A stretch of 64,000 nt of DNA, from positions 32,806 to 96,805 of the forward strand of contig NZ_AEJF01000068.1 of assembly GCF_001028175.1 (NCBI RefSeq). The letters are read 5' to 3'. The notes beneath the pieces were generated by a model. That model did no database searches and was not told where the DNA came from. It saw only the letters and a list, made by a program, of their open reading frames with translations. The DNA is from Caballeronia mineralivorans PML1(12) (GTDB lineage Bacteria; Pseudomonadota; Gammaproteobacteria; Burkholderiales; Burkholderiaceae). Positions 1-9,568 of this stretch are shown piece after piece. Within the stretch, counting starts at the first letter, position 1. Each line of letters opens with the position of its first letter. Position numbers and translations under genes: made by a program.

Positions 1-3000
1 AACCGTTATCGATGACCTCGATCAGCACGGACCGGTCGTCAAGGGGACTTGCGGTAATGAGAATCTTAGGTATGCGTCCCGAGTTTTCCGTGGCTTCTAT
101 CCCGTTCGTGATGAGGTTAAGAAGGACTTGCTGAATCTGTATCTGATCGACGAAGACCGGAGGCAGGCCATCAGGCAAGTCGAAATCGAGGTCGGCGGTA
201 CGCCTGGTTTCGTCTTCCCGTAGTAGTCGTACGGCTCCGAGGACCATGTCCTTCACATTCCGTTTCCGTTTCTGGAATGATTGCCGCTTGAACAGCGCGC
301 GGATGCTTTGCATCGTCTCGTCCGCCGAACGGGCATCTCGAACTACGCTTTCCACGGAAGCCCTGGCTTCCGTCAAGTTTGGCGGAGACGCTGCGAGCCA
401 CCGTTTGCAAGCCTGCGCATTGGCGATAACGGACGTGAGAGGTTGATTGAGTTCGTGTGCGATGGACGCAGAGAGTTCTGCAACCGTGGCAATTTGGGTT
501 GCCCGAGCGAGTTCGGCCTGAGTGTGTCTGAGCCGGTCCTCTGCACGCTTCGGTTCGTCAATATCCAGACTGAGTCCGTACCATTGGACAATGTTGCCGC
601 CGGAGTCTCTCATTGCTTCCGCAGTGTGCTGGTACCACCGGTAAGCCCCGTCCTTTCCGCGAAGCCGGGCGACGTGGTTGTACGGTTCGCCAGTCTCGAG
701 CGCGTGTCTCCACGCATGAAGCAGGCTGTCCAGGTCGTCAGGATGGAAAGTCTTCTGATAGCCGGAGTCCGCAAGCTGCGAAATGCCCAGGCCAACAAAT
801 TCGGAGGTTTTCCGATTGATGTAGGTGAGCCTGCCTTGTCGGTCATTACACCAGAGCATGGCCGGGATGGTCTCGATAAGCTCGCGTAGCTGATACTCCC
901 GCTGTTCGAGTACCGCTTCCGTTTGCTTGAGATCGTTGATGTCCGTACCTACGCCGTACCAGTGCAGGATCTGCCCGCTTTCGTCGCGAAACGGTTCGCC
1001 GCGAGCGAGATACCAGTGCAGTTTCCCGTCGGCGCCAGTAACCTGGTACGTGTCCTCATAGGACGCACCTTCCTGGACAGCTCGCCTCCAGCGCGAGCGG
1101 ACGCGAATACGTTCAGCTTCCGGGATGCGGTTAAGCAACATTTCTTTGTCGAATTTTCCCCCGCTCTCTCCCATGAACGTTAGCATTTGCCGATTCCATC
1201 GGTCGACGTCTCCCTGCGGTGTGGCCCTCCAGATCATCGCGGGCAATGCGTCCACGAGCCTTCGCAAATTAAGCTCTTCCTTGCGAAGGGCCTCCTGTAC
1301 TAACTGCCGCTCGTGGATATCCGTCGAAAGACCATACCAATTCACGATATCACCGTGGGCATCCCGCATGGGAGTGCCTTTGCATTGAAACCAGCGATAC
1401 GTGTTGTCGGTTGAGCGGAGTCGAAGGACAGAGTCGTAAGGTCTCCCGCTATCGAGGGAATCCCGCCAGGCTTCAATTGTTGATGCAGAGTCATCCGGGT
1501 GCACGAGGTGAAGCCAGCCGTTCGCTATCAAATCATCGAGCCGTAGTCCAGTGTAGTCTTCAGTGCGCTTGTTCACATATTCCAGGCGGCCATGGGAGTC
1601 TGTACGCCAGAGCAGGCTAGGAACAGTCTCCGCCAGCCAGTTCAGTTGAACTTCACGTTCACGGATGACCTCTTTGGACTTGTAGAGATCGTCAATGTCC
1701 ATGTTCACGGCATACCACTTGTAGACACTTCCGTCATCGTTAAAATAAGGAACGGAGCGCGAGTGACGCCATCGATAATCACTGTCGCTGTCTGCCCATC
1801 GGTAGGTCGTATCGTACGTGCTCTTTTCCCGAACAGAGCGAAGATAGCCTTCCTTTACTCTGTCGCGGTCATCGGGGTGAATAAATCGTAAAAAGCCGAG
1901 ATTCTGCATGCCTTTAAGAGTTGTTCCGGTTTCCTCAAGAATCTGCTGATTGACGAAGTCGAAATCGTCCGCTGTGCGGGTAGCGAAGCGGCCCGGTAAT
2001 CGGTCGAGGAGCTCTCTGGCTTCTCTCTCACTTGCCGCTAGTGCCTGTTGAGCCTTGATGGTCTCTTCGATTTCTATTCCAATGAGGTACCAGTTGATGA
2101 CGTCTCCGTTTGAGCAGCGTGATGGCTCGGCCAGAAGATGCTGCCAGCGGTATACGCCATCGTGCTGCCGCATCCTCACGGCAAGATCGACCGGTTTACA
2201 CGCGGCAATGCACGCTTTCCATTGCTGTCGGGCGGCCTGCACGTCATCGGGGTGAATGCAAGCCATCCATCCGTCACCGACTATTTCCTCCATCAGTCTT
2301 CCCAGCGCGGCAACGCCCACTTTATTCACGTAGACAAGCTCGCCGGTGGGTCCACCGACACATACGCATGCCGGCACACTATCCACAATTCGCCGATAGG
2401 TTTCCTCTTCGGTCCGAAGAAGGGATTCTGCAGTCTTCCGGTCGTGTATGTCCCAACTCACACCGACCCATCGCAGTAGCCGTCCACTGTCGCTTCTTAT
2501 GGCTTTGACACGGCAGAGGAACCACCGGTACTCGCCATCGGACCGCCTGAGTCGAAACTCGAGTTCTTCCGGGTCGATTCCGCCCCGGAGTGCGTCCCAA
2601 TATCGGTCGTTTGCCTGCAGGTCGTCAGGGTGGATTGCGGCTCGGAAAGAGTCGCACTTATGTGCTTCCTTTATGCCTGTGTATTCGAATAGGCTGGGAC
2701 TGAGGTATTCGGCGGAGCCATCAGGCAGCGCAGTCCACAACTGGCCGGGAAAAAGACTGCTGATGCTTTGAAGTGTCTGGGTTCGTTGGCGGAGTTGCTC
2801 TTCCTCATTTTCGAGTTCACCATCTCCGGTTCGAGGCCAGATATTCCGGCTGAGCTGGTCAATCGGCAGGTCAAACGGGTCATCCTTCAATGTGGCCGTT
2901 GAGCCTGGCTGCCGGCGGCGCCGAGAGACCAGCCCGGCACAAAGCCATGCCGCGGCGATTGCGACGGCGCAACGGATGATAGCGCTGGAGGCTAGAGGAG

Positions 3001-3220
3001 GGTGATTGGAAGCCAACATCACTCCGGCGATCCCAAGCGAGGCGAAACCCGCGGCGAGACGCCCGAAGCTGCGGCCGAAAAAGTGCGTGAACAGGACAAC
3101 CAAAACGAGGCTGAGGCAGCCCGTAATCGGTTCGAGTAACCCTGCCACCCCTGACGCACCAGCTATGGCGACGCTGAGGGCGACAACCCGAGACGAGCGT
3201 GGTATCAACACGGTAAGCAT
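1..3220 (-). CDS. Membrane-anchored sensor histidine kinase with six PAS domains (3' end outside window)
   Basis: Reading the minus strand from the ATG at 3220 gives one uninterrupted frame of about 1073 residues that runs off the left edge. The first ~100 residues are hydrophobic (three or four membrane segments). Six PAS domains follow at about residues 150-265, 270-385, 400-510, 515-640, 645-765 and 770-890; most have the Y-R-W strand followed by an 'HPDD' segment and a W/Y-G-x-x-x-D-I ending. A HisKA domain has the motif SIAHELNQPL with phospho-acceptor His at residue 922, and a HATPase domain starts with an N-box (NLITNGIEA) near residue 1030. The rest of the ATPase domain is outside the window. 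The ELNQPL motif is typical of kinases that pair with FixJ/TodT-type regulators, one of which lies at 8440-9078. Ligand unknown; PAS pockets may bind haem, flavin or small aromatics. Confidence 0.9.
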   Translation of the reverse strand, partial: MLTVLIPRSSRVVALSVAIAGASGVAGLLEPITGCLSLVLVVLFTHFFGRSFGRLAAGFASLGIAGVMLASNHPPLASSAIIRCAVAIAAAWLCAGLVSRRRRQPGSTATLKDDPFDLPIDQLSRNIWPRTGDGELENEEEQLRQRTQTLQSISSLFPGQLWTALPDGSAEYLSPSLFEYTGIKEAHKCDSFRAAIHPDDLQANDRYWDALRGGIDPEELEFRLRRSDGEYRWFLCRVKAIRSDSGRLLRWVGVSWDIHDRKTAESLLRTEEETYRRIVDSVPACVCVGGPTGELVYVNKVGVAALGRLMEEIVGDGWMACIHPDDVQAARQQWKACIAACKPVDLAVRMRQHDGVYRWQHLLAEPSRCSNGDVINWYLIGIEIEETIKAQQALAASEREARELLDRLPGRFATRTADDFDFVNQQILEETGTTLKGMQNLGFLRFIHPDDRDRVKEGYLRSVREKSTYDTTYRWADSDSDYRWRHSRSVPYFNDDGSVYKWYAVNMDIDDLYKSKEVIREREVQLNWLAETVPSLLWRTDSHGRLEYVNKRTEDYTGLRLDDLIANGWLHLVHPDDSASTIEAWRDSLDSGRPYDSVLRLRSTDNTYRWFQCKGTPMRDAHGDIVNWYGLSTDIHERQLVQEALRKEELNLRRLVDALPAMIWRATPQGDVDRWNRQMLTFMGESGGKFDKEMLLNRIPEAERIRVRSRWRRAVQEGASYEDTYQVTGADGKLHWYLARGEPFRDESGQILHWYGVGTDINDLKQTEAVLEQREYQLRELIETIPAMLWCNDRQGRLTYINRKTSEFVGLGISQLADSGYQKTFHPDDLDSLLHAWRHALETGEPYNHVARLRGKDGAYRWYQHTAEAMRDSGGNIVQWYGLSLDIDEPKRAEDRLRHTQAELARATQIATVAELSASIAHELNQPLTSVIANAQACKRWLAASPPNLTEARASVESVVRDARSADETMQSIRALFKRQSFQKRKRNVKDMVLGAVRLLREDETRRTADLDFDLPDGLPPVFVDQIQIQQVLLNLITNGIEATENSGRIPKILITASPLDDRSVLIEVIDNG

Positions 3221-3419
3221 GTCAACCTCGGAGTTCGATGGCGCATTGGATAGTGGTACTCTGCATTTTCCTGCCAATGGCGGGATTTTGTAGCGCAACG
3301 GTCCCTTGCTTGCAAATTGAGCGGGGAGTGCGGAGATCTACGCGGCACTCGCGTATCTCGCAGGCGCGTGCGGCAATGTCGTCTTCACGCGCTGGCCGGT
3401 AACCTCGGCATGCGGCCTG

Positions 3420-6155
3420 CTATGGACCCACAAGACTGAGGTCCCGCGCACGTGCAACGGCTTGAGCTCGCTTATCGACGCCTAGTTTCATGAAGATGCT
3501 CTTCACATGGGATTTGACGGTTTCAGCTCCTATACCGAGCGTATTCGCGATTTCTTTGTTCGACTGTCCTCGGGCAATCAAGTCGACGATTTCGCGCTCC
3601 CTTGAGCTCAGCGATCCGCGCTCAGTGTCGCGCTGACGGTAGCCGCCGGGCTGATAGAGTATCCGCCAGCCATCGAGCAGATGATTGACGTAGGAGATCA
3701 GCTCGTTCGTTTGCGCCGTGTGCCGAGCCTCTTCGCAAACGGCGTGCAGCAGCGATCCGATGTCCGGACCCACGTCGAGAATGGATTGGTACACGCCTGC
3801 GGGCGCGGCGACCTTCAGGACTTCGCGAAAGACCTCGATCGCACGGGTGCGTTCGTTCGCTGCCAGCCAGACCAGCGCAAGTAGGGTTCGCAAACGTATC
3901 GCCAGGAAATCTCCATGTCGTCGTTCGGCGCTCTGCAGCGCGGCGCTCAGCACCACGGTGGCCTCTTCGGTCCGGTGCTGGGCCGCGGCAACAGAGGCCG
4001 TCCCGAGTGCCCGATAGTTCTCGATCTCGAGCGAGATGGAACGTGAAGGATGGGAATTGGAGCACGCCATCTGATCGAGTTGCGCAACGCACGCAGCAGC
4101 CTCGGCCATCCTGCCTTCCGCAAGATATAGCCGTATGCGTTCGACAAGGGCGGCCGCGGTCATCCGTTCCCATTGACGTGCGCAACCCAACGCCTGCGCC
4201 CGATCGAGCAACGCGTACGCCTGCCTCACGTCCGAACGCGCGGCTGCGATTCGGATGAGGAGGCGATAGGCAATCAACACGCTATCAAGCAAGACCGCAA
4301 CGTCAATAACTGACATCAACCCGGCAACCAGCGTTTCAGCCTCGTCCAGTCGGCCTTGTTCGTACCAGATTTGTCCGATCATCGGTGCGCACAGCGCTAC
4401 GGAGATCGAATCGGGACCGGCGTAGCGTTCGGCCAGTCGCATCGATTCCGTGAAATAGCGTTCGGCAAGCCCAAAGTGCAACTGTTGCATTTCCGCATGT
4501 CCCAGCAGGCACAGCCGGTAGACCGAAGAATACAGGTTGCTCTGGTTTTCTTCGATTGAATAGGACATCCACGGCGTTGCGTAAAGAGCTTCGAGGTTGC
4601 CGGCCTTCCAATGCCCGAAGCGCACGACATTGGATGCCACATTGGTTGTCCAGATATCGGCAGACGGCCGCTCGAGGCATGGCTCAGCGATAGCGAGCGC
4701 CCGCTCAGGATCGTCCTTCAGTGCCGCGACGACCGAGCGGATCGCTTGGCATTCCCACTGGATATTTTTGGGTTCGGCGCCAGTGTGGGACGGGATATCA
4801 TGTTCGACCGCATCCAGCATCGCGAGCGCCTCGTCGAAATGCATGGCGAGCGCCATTCCCCAAGCGATCGCCAGCGTAACCTTCACCTGTGCACCGGCCA
4901 GACCCGCGGGAAACCGGCGCTGCAAACCGAGCAGCGTGAGCAGATCGCCTTTCTTGACCAGCGCCATCGCGCACCGCTCCATAAGACGAATCGCGTTATC
5001 TGTGATGCCCGCGGCGATCGCATGTTTGACTGCCTCAGTCCACAGCTCCTGCCCGGCATACCACTCGCGCGCGCGGCAATGCAGTTCCGCCACCTCGTCG
5101 GCGTGCTCTGCCTCGAGCTTCGCCCGCAGGTACTCGCCCATCAGATGGTGATAGCGGAACCACTGCCCGTCCCAGTCGAGCGCTTGCAACAGCAACTGGC
5201 CCTCGGCGATTTCGTCCAGCATGCGCTGGCTCGTGCGCAGGCCCGTTATCGCCTCGCAGAGCGGCGCGCTCAACCGATCGAGTATCGACGTGTGCAGCAT
5301 GAACTCGACCATTTCGGCGGGCAGCCGCTCGAACATGTGTTCGATATAGGCGGCGAACGGCCGCGACGTACCTGACGGCGCATTACGCTCCTGAGCCGGT
5401 TGCCATTCCTTGCGCGACAGCACGGACATCGAGATGCGCAACGCCGCAGCCCAGCCCTCTGTGCTCGCAAATAGCGTCTCGATGTGGGAAGCGTTCAGCA
5501 TGCCGGGCAATGCGTGTTCGACGAAGCGCCTTGTTTCGTCGAAGTCGAAACGTAACGCCGACGCATCGATTTCCAGCAGGTCGTCTCCTGCTCTCAGCCT
5601 CGCGAGCGGCAGCGATGGATCTGTGCGACTGCAGAGGACAACATGCACATGTGGCGGTGCCTTTTCGATAAAGAACGACATCGCGTCGTGTACTGCTGGA
5701 AGACTGACCAGGTGATAGTCGTCCAAAAACAGGACGACCTCGTCGTCGACTGCGACAAGCTCGTTGATCAACGTGGAAACGACGGCGTGTGGAGGGACGA
5801 ACGCGGCGTCGGCAGTCAGGCTGATCGCCGCAGCGCCGACATTGCCGCAGGCATGCCGCAACGCATGCGCCAGATAATTGAGGAAGCGCGCGGGTTCGTC
5901 GTCCTCTTCGTCGAGCGACAGCCACGCCACCCTTGCACCGTTCGCGCGCAGCCGGTCGAGCCAGATGAGCGCCAGCGAAGTTTTGCCGAATCCGGCGGGC
6001 GCTTTGATCACGGTGAGACGTTTGCTCGCGGCGCGCTCAGCCAGACCGATGAGCCGCGGACGACCGATCAAATCCACCGGCAGGTGCGGCGGAACGACCT
6101 TCGTTGCAAGGAAAAGGTGCGGCCCGCTCGCGGACGTTTCTCCAACCACACGCAT
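3420..6155 (-). CDS. LuxR-family ATP-dependent activator, MalT/LAL (AlkS/AcoK-like) type
   Basis: A 911-residue regulator with the STAND architecture of MalT, AlkS and AcoK. The N-terminal NTPase has a Walker A motif (APAGFGKTS, residues 52-60) and a Walker B motif (VLFLDD, 141-146). A long TPR-like helical region fills about residues 350-830, and a LuxR-type helix-turn-helix is at 849-911 (LSSREREIV, NKEIA, TVKSHV). Family members bind an inducer through the helical region, oligomerise with ATP and activate an adjacent catabolic or transport operon. No catabolic operon lies immediately next to it; the divergent neighbour is a kinase at 6537. MalT-box-like G-runs lie in the intergenic region behind its start. 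The inducer cannot be predicted from the sequence. Confidence 0.92.
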   Translation of the reverse strand: MRVVGETSASGPHLFLATKVVPPHLPVDLIGRPRLIGLAERAASKRLTVIKAPAGFGKTSLALIWLDRLRANGARVAWLSLDEEDDEPARFLNYLAHALRHACGNVGAAAISLTADAAFVPPHAVVSTLINELVAVDDEVVLFLDDYHLVSLPAVHDAMSFFIEKAPPHVHVVLCSRTDPSLPLARLRAGDDLLEIDASALRFDFDETRRFVEHALPGMLNASHIETLFASTEGWAAALRISMSVLSRKEWQPAQERNAPSGTSRPFAAYIEHMFERLPAEMVEFMLHTSILDRLSAPLCEAITGLRTSQRMLDEIAEGQLLLQALDWDGQWFRYHHLMGEYLRAKLEAEHADEVAELHCRAREWYAGQELWTEAVKHAIAAGITDNAIRLMERCAMALVKKGDLLTLLGLQRRFPAGLAGAQVKVTLAIAWGMALAMHFDEALAMLDAVEHDIPSHTGAEPKNIQWECQAIRSVVAALKDDPERALAIAEPCLERPSADIWTTNVASNVVRFGHWKAGNLEALYATPWMSYSIEENQSNLYSSVYRLCLLGHAEMQQLHFGLAERYFTESMRLAERYAGPDSISVALCAPMIGQIWYEQGRLDEAETLVAGLMSVIDVAVLLDSVLIAYRLLIRIAAARSDVRQAYALLDRAQALGCARQWERMTAAALVERIRLYLAEGRMAEAAACVAQLDQMACSNSHPSRSISLEIENYRALGTASVAAAQHRTEEATVVLSAALQSAERRHGDFLAIRLRTLLALVWLAANERTRAIEVFREVLKVAAPAGVYQSILDVGPDIGSLLHAVCEEARHTAQTNELISYVNHLLDGWRILYQPGGYRQRDTERGSLSSREREIVDLIARGQSNKEIANTLGIGAETVKSHVKSIFMKLGVDKRAQAVARARDLSLVGP

Positions 6156-6198
6156 TTTTCAGTCCCAATTGTCATTGGGGGTGGCCGCGCTTGCCGCC

Positions 6199-6268
6199 AT
6201 TCCCCATCTATTGAAGCGCATCCCCCTTACTGGGGGGATGGGGGCATCTCCCCAGAAAGGGGGATGGT
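6199..6268. promoter_or_regulatory. G-run / inverted-repeat cluster resembling MalT-type boxes
   Basis: The 381-bp gap between the LAL activator and the divergent kinase holds a dense cluster of C/G runs. A palindrome with arms ATCCCCC and GGGGGAT lies at 6220-6239 with a 6-nt spacer. It runs into GGGGATGGGG (6234-6243), one mismatch from the MalT box GGGGA(T/G)GAGG, and further GGGGAT-type copies lie on both strands (6199-6207, 6216-6226, 6260-6266). LAL regulators of the MalT class bind such boxes, so this may be the operator of the adjacent activator. A separate short inverted repeat (CCCAAT/ATTGGG) is at 6164-6179. Nothing recognisable fills 6270-6536. Confidence 0.45.
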
Positions 6269-6536
6269 AGGCCGCGCCGCGCCAGGAGATCATGCGTGCA
6301 CCGGATTGAGATCGAAGCGCGACCCCGGACAAGGCGCAGCGGGCTTGTCGATCACTGCCGGGCGGCTCACTGGCGCTTCGCCGGGAACGACTCGTTTTTC
6401 GCCAGATAATACGCCGCATCGAATCCCATTGCAGCGTATCAGGCGGGAACCGGTCGGTGCGCAGCCGTAACAGTCGCTGCACCGGCTGCTTCTTGGTAAT
6501 CGAAATCGTGCGCCTGTTACTGATAGACATATTTCC

Positions 6537-7967
6537 GTGTTAGCCAAAGTTCCAAGAATCAGCAATCACTTGCGGGAAAAAACCGTGTCTATCGCAGCCG
6601 ATCTGACGCTTGTCGTCGAACGCACGCTTGCGATACTGACGCCGCTCGACGGATACAAGTTGCTCGCACCGGCAGCGAAACAGGACGTTCACGAATCCAT
6701 CGCGCTGTCAGCCAAGGTATGGTTCGAGACGCTGTTGTCGGGCGAACCCCCATCGGCACAGGACATGGACGTCTTTCGGAAAATTACCCAAAGACGGGAG
6801 CATCAACGCGTGCCGCTGCAGAGCCTCCTTCAGGCGTTGCGCCTAGGGTTGGGAGAAATCTGGAGTACCTACATCGCGCTGGGAGAGTTGGACGAGCATA
6901 TTGCCAAAGAACTTCTGGCCGACGTCTCGATGTATCTCCTGGACCACTTCGATCTCATTGCGCAGATCATTGTCCGGGCCTATCTGGCTGAGCAATATCG
7001 GGAGCCGCGGTGGGCGGGATTGGCCATCGCAATCGAGGAAGGTGCTCGCCGATCCGAAAGCGTGCGACACCATCTCGTCGCGCTCCTCGAGCAGTTATCG
7101 GACGAGCCGGACCTGCTGTCAAGGCTCGAAGTCGACCACACTCGAGAGCAACGCGGTACTGAAGCGGCCGGCGCGCAAGTGATGAAGTTCTTCGGCCTCG
7201 ATGTCGACATCGATGACGGCGCAGAACTGTCGAAGGCCTTGCGCGATGCGCAGGAGAGGCTGGCGCAGGCGTCGAGGCTCGCGGCTGTCGCCGAACTGTC
7301 CGCCTCCATTGCCCACGAACTCAACCAGCCGCTCCAGGCCATCGTGGCGCATGGGCGCGCATGCGTGCGATGGCTCGCTGCAACGCCGCCCAAGATCGAC
7401 GAAGCCAAATACTCGGCCGAGCAGGCTCTCCGCGACGCGAATGCCGCGGCAGACGTGGTAAGCCGCATTCGGGCGCTCTTCAGGCACACGGTTCCCCAAA
7501 AGGTCGATCTCGATGTCAATAAGCTGATTCTTCAGGTATGCACGCTGATGGCCGACGACATCCAGCGCAACGCGGTTTCGCTTGAGACAATATTGGGCGA
7601 AGACGTGTCGAAGATCAGCGCGGACGCGGTTCAGATTCAGCAGGTGATCGTGAACCTCGTGCGCAACGCAATCGAAGCGTTAGCGGCAACGGAGGAACGA
7701 CCGAGGCTGCTAGTGATCCGCTCGCGTCGCGATGCGGACGATGTGGTGATCGACGTGGAGGATCACGGTACGGGACATGTGGACTTTGAGAAGATATTCG
7801 AGCCGTTTTTCACCACAAAGGAAACAGGGATGGGCATGGGACTGGCAATCTGCCGGTCCATCATCGAAGCACACGCTGGCCGGATTTGGGCCGTGCGTAA
7901 TGTGTCCCGCGGCGTAACCTTCAGCTTCAGCCTTCCGATAGAGAGGTCGAACGCAACAGCACGTTGA
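6537..7967 (+). CDS. Cytoplasmic sensor histidine kinase with RsbRD-like N-terminal domain
   Basis: A 476-residue kinase without membrane segments or PAS domain. Residues ~20-180 are all-helical and resemble the RsbRD/PucR-type N-terminal domain (a QRREHQRVPLQSLLQALRLG stretch followed by a W-x-x-Y). A coiled-coil linker leads to a HisKA domain with SIAHELNQPL (His260). The HATPase domain has NLVRNAIEAL, a DHGTG box, the FEPFFTTKETGMGMGLAI lid and a final SFSLPI strand. The start shown is GTG at 6537. A second GTG at 6585 has a better-placed GGGA upstream and could be the true start, which would remove 16 residues. The likely partner is the FixJ-type regulator at 8440 or the receiver at 9124. 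The HisKA region strongly resembles that of the kinase at the left edge. Confidence 0.9.
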   Translation: MLAKVPRISNHLREKTVSIAADLTLVVERTLAILTPLDGYKLLAPAAKQDVHESIALSAKVWFETLLSGEPPSAQDMDVFRKITQRREHQRVPLQSLLQALRLGLGEIWSTYIALGELDEHIAKELLADVSMYLLDHFDLIAQIIVRAYLAEQYREPRWAGLAIAIEEGARRSESVRHHLVALLEQLSDEPDLLSRLEVDHTREQRGTEAAGAQVMKFFGLDVDIDDGAELSKALRDAQERLAQASRLAAVAELSASIAHELNQPLQAIVAHGRACVRWLAATPPKIDEAKYSAEQALRDANAAADVVSRIRALFRHTVPQKVDLDVNKLILQVCTLMADDIQRNAVSLETILGEDVSKISADAVQIQQVIVNLVRNAIEALAATEERPRLLVIRSRRDADDVVIDVEDHGTGHVDFEKIFEPFFTTKETGMGMGLAICRSIIEAHAGRIWAVRNVSRGVTFSFSLPIERSNATAR

Positions 7968-8262
7968 CGATGGCTGGCGGTATCGCCAATAGCCTCCAGC
8001 ACAACATGGCCGGTGGCACGAAGCCTCACGGCAAAACGCTCCGGTGTCAGCCCAAAAATTCGCATGACCGTCTCCGGTTTCAGATCACTGTCGGGCACCG
8101 CTGCAACAGCAGACAACTACGAATTCGTGCTCGCCTCAACCAACTCCCCTCATCCCAGGACAGTTCACCCACACGTCGATGTCAGGGCTTTTGCAGACCT
8201 TTCCTTAAGAGACTCCATGGGTCATTTCGCAACAGCTTCCGAGCCTACAACTTCATATTTGG

Positions 8263-8288
8263 CGGTGCCATTACATATTCATGTAATG
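8263..8288 (+). promoter_or_regulatory. Promoter-like site with 20-bp palindrome, copy 1
   Basis: CATTACATATTCATGTAATG at 8269-8288 is a perfect inverted repeat (8-bp arms, ATTC centre). A -35-like TTGGCG starts upstream near 8260 and the right arm supplies a -10-like TGTAAT at 17-bp spacing, so the palindrome covers the promoter spacer and -10. The site lies about 150 bp before the FixJ-type regulator gene. A second copy with 17 of 20 bases identical is at 9578-9597. The rest of the 472-bp gap at 7968-8439 shows no gene I can support. Confidence 0.5.
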
Positions 8289-8439
8289 CACAATACGGCT
8301 GCACGTGCTTCCATATGGCGATTCTGATGGCTATAATTTTTTGTCGGCACGACCGCGTGAGAGGGACATTCAGCAGGACTATCGTGGACCGGCCTTGCCG
8401 ACGTTAGGAGAGGCTTTCACCTGACAACAGAGGGGTTCC

Positions 8440-9078
8440 ATGGAATCTGCAAGCGAACTGGTGTATGTGGTCGACGACGACGGACGGGTGCGAGACGCAC
8501 TCTCTGCGCTGCTGCGCGCAAACGGAAGAGACGTCCACGCATTCAACTCTGGCAGAGAGTTTCTGGACACACCGCGTCAACATGTCATTGCATGTCTGAT
8601 CCTGGATTTGAGAATGCCAGGCATGTGTGGGCTGGAAGTCCAGAAGCTTGTCAGCAGGGACTCACCGATTCCCGTCATTTTCATTACCGGAAGGGGAGAT
8701 GTGCCGTCCACGGTCATGGCCATGAAGGGCGGGGCGGTTGACTTCCTCACAAAGCCCGTCGATGAAGATGCGTTGATGTGCGCGGTTGAGGCGGCACTCG
8801 CCCGCGCGCACGTTCTTCGCAAGGAGGCGGAAGATGCGGCGACGCTCCTGGCTCTTTATCAAACGCTGACGCCTCGTGAACAGGAGCTTTTGCCGTTACT
8901 CGCAAGCGGCCTGCTCAACAAGCAGGCGGCGGCAGTCCTTGGTATCACCGAATACACCGTGCAGGTACACCGCGGCCACATCATGAGAAAAATGCAAGCG
9001 GATTCATTTGCCACTCTGGTCAGGCAGGCAAGCAAACTGCAGCTCGAAACATCGTCGACGACCACGTTCGGCGTCTGA
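8440..9078 (+). CDS. FixJ/TodT-type response regulator (receiver plus LuxR HTH)
   Basis: A 212-residue two-domain regulator. The receiver (residues 1-125) has an acidic pocket (VDDD, 11-14), phospho-acceptor Asp56 in LILDLRMPG, the ITGRGD switch segment and the conserved Lys in LTKPVDEDAL. The C-terminal LuxR/FixJ helix-turn-helix spans ~145-205 (LTPREQELLPLLASG, NKQAA, TVQVHRGHIMRKM). The ATG is preceded by a strong AGAGGGG ribosome site. It is the natural partner for one of the two ELNQPL kinases nearby. Targets are unknown, but the shared palindromic promoter motif on either side of this gene pair is a reasonable candidate. Confidence 0.93.
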   Translation: MESASELVYVVDDDGRVRDALSALLRANGRDVHAFNSGREFLDTPRQHVIACLILDLRMPGMCGLEVQKLVSRDSPIPVIFITGRGDVPSTVMAMKGGAVDFLTKPVDEDALMCAVEAALARAHVLRKEAEDAATLLALYQTLTPREQELLPLLASGLLNKQAAAVLGITEYTVQVHRGHIMRKMQADSFATLVRQASKLQLETSSTTTFGV

Positions 9079-9123
9079 CGCTAACGCTAATTCTTTGTTG
9101 GACTCGAGGACCTGGAGAAAAAA

Positions 9124-9489
9124 ATGCCCACGCCTCCGGTTCGAACCGTTGCCGTGATTGATGATGACCGACGCGTTCTGACGTCTCTTGCGAACCTGTT
9201 GGCCTCTGGCGGGTACGGAACACGGGCCTACGAATCTGCATTAGATTTTTTTTCCGACGGCCACTCAGGTCTGGTATGCGTTATCACCGACCTGGGAATG
9301 CGGCCCATTGACGGCATTCAAGTGCTCGATAGAACGGTTCATTCGGACGCAGCCACGCCCGTCATAATTATCACAGGCAAACCGAGCGAGCATGCGGAAG
9401 ACTACTATCTGCAGAGAGGCGCATTAGGTTTCTTCAGAAAGCCTGTCGACGGGGACGCGTTGCTGGACCTGCTGGATAGCATCGCTTGA
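9124..9489 (+). CDS. Single-domain response regulator (receiver only)
   Basis: A 121-residue stand-alone receiver: acidic pocket at residues 13-15 (DDD), phospho-acceptor Asp56 in VITDLGM, switch region IIITGKP and conserved Lys in FFRKPVDGDALLDLL. There is no output domain, so it would act by phosphotransfer, as a phosphate sink, or by protein-protein contact with a kinase. It starts 45 bp after the FixJ-type gene behind a GGAGAAAAAA ribosome site and is probably co-transcribed with it. It may modulate signal flow from either neighbouring kinase. Confidence 0.88.
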   Translation: MPTPPVRTVAVIDDDRRVLTSLANLLASGGYGTRAYESALDFFSDGHSGLVCVITDLGMRPIDGIQVLDRTVHSDAATPVIIITGKPSEHAEDYYLQRGALGFFRKPVDGDALLDLLDSIA

Positions 9490-9568
9490 AGGTCCGAAAA
9501 CCTGGGAATCCGTCGAGGCATGCACGGTGCGGCGACGAGCTCAGCGCTCAATTTTATATCGTTGTTTC

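Noticed and set aside
7964..8407. Open frames between the kinase and the FixJ-type regulator
   Set aside because: They cross the palindromic promoter motif, have poor composition and overlap one another.
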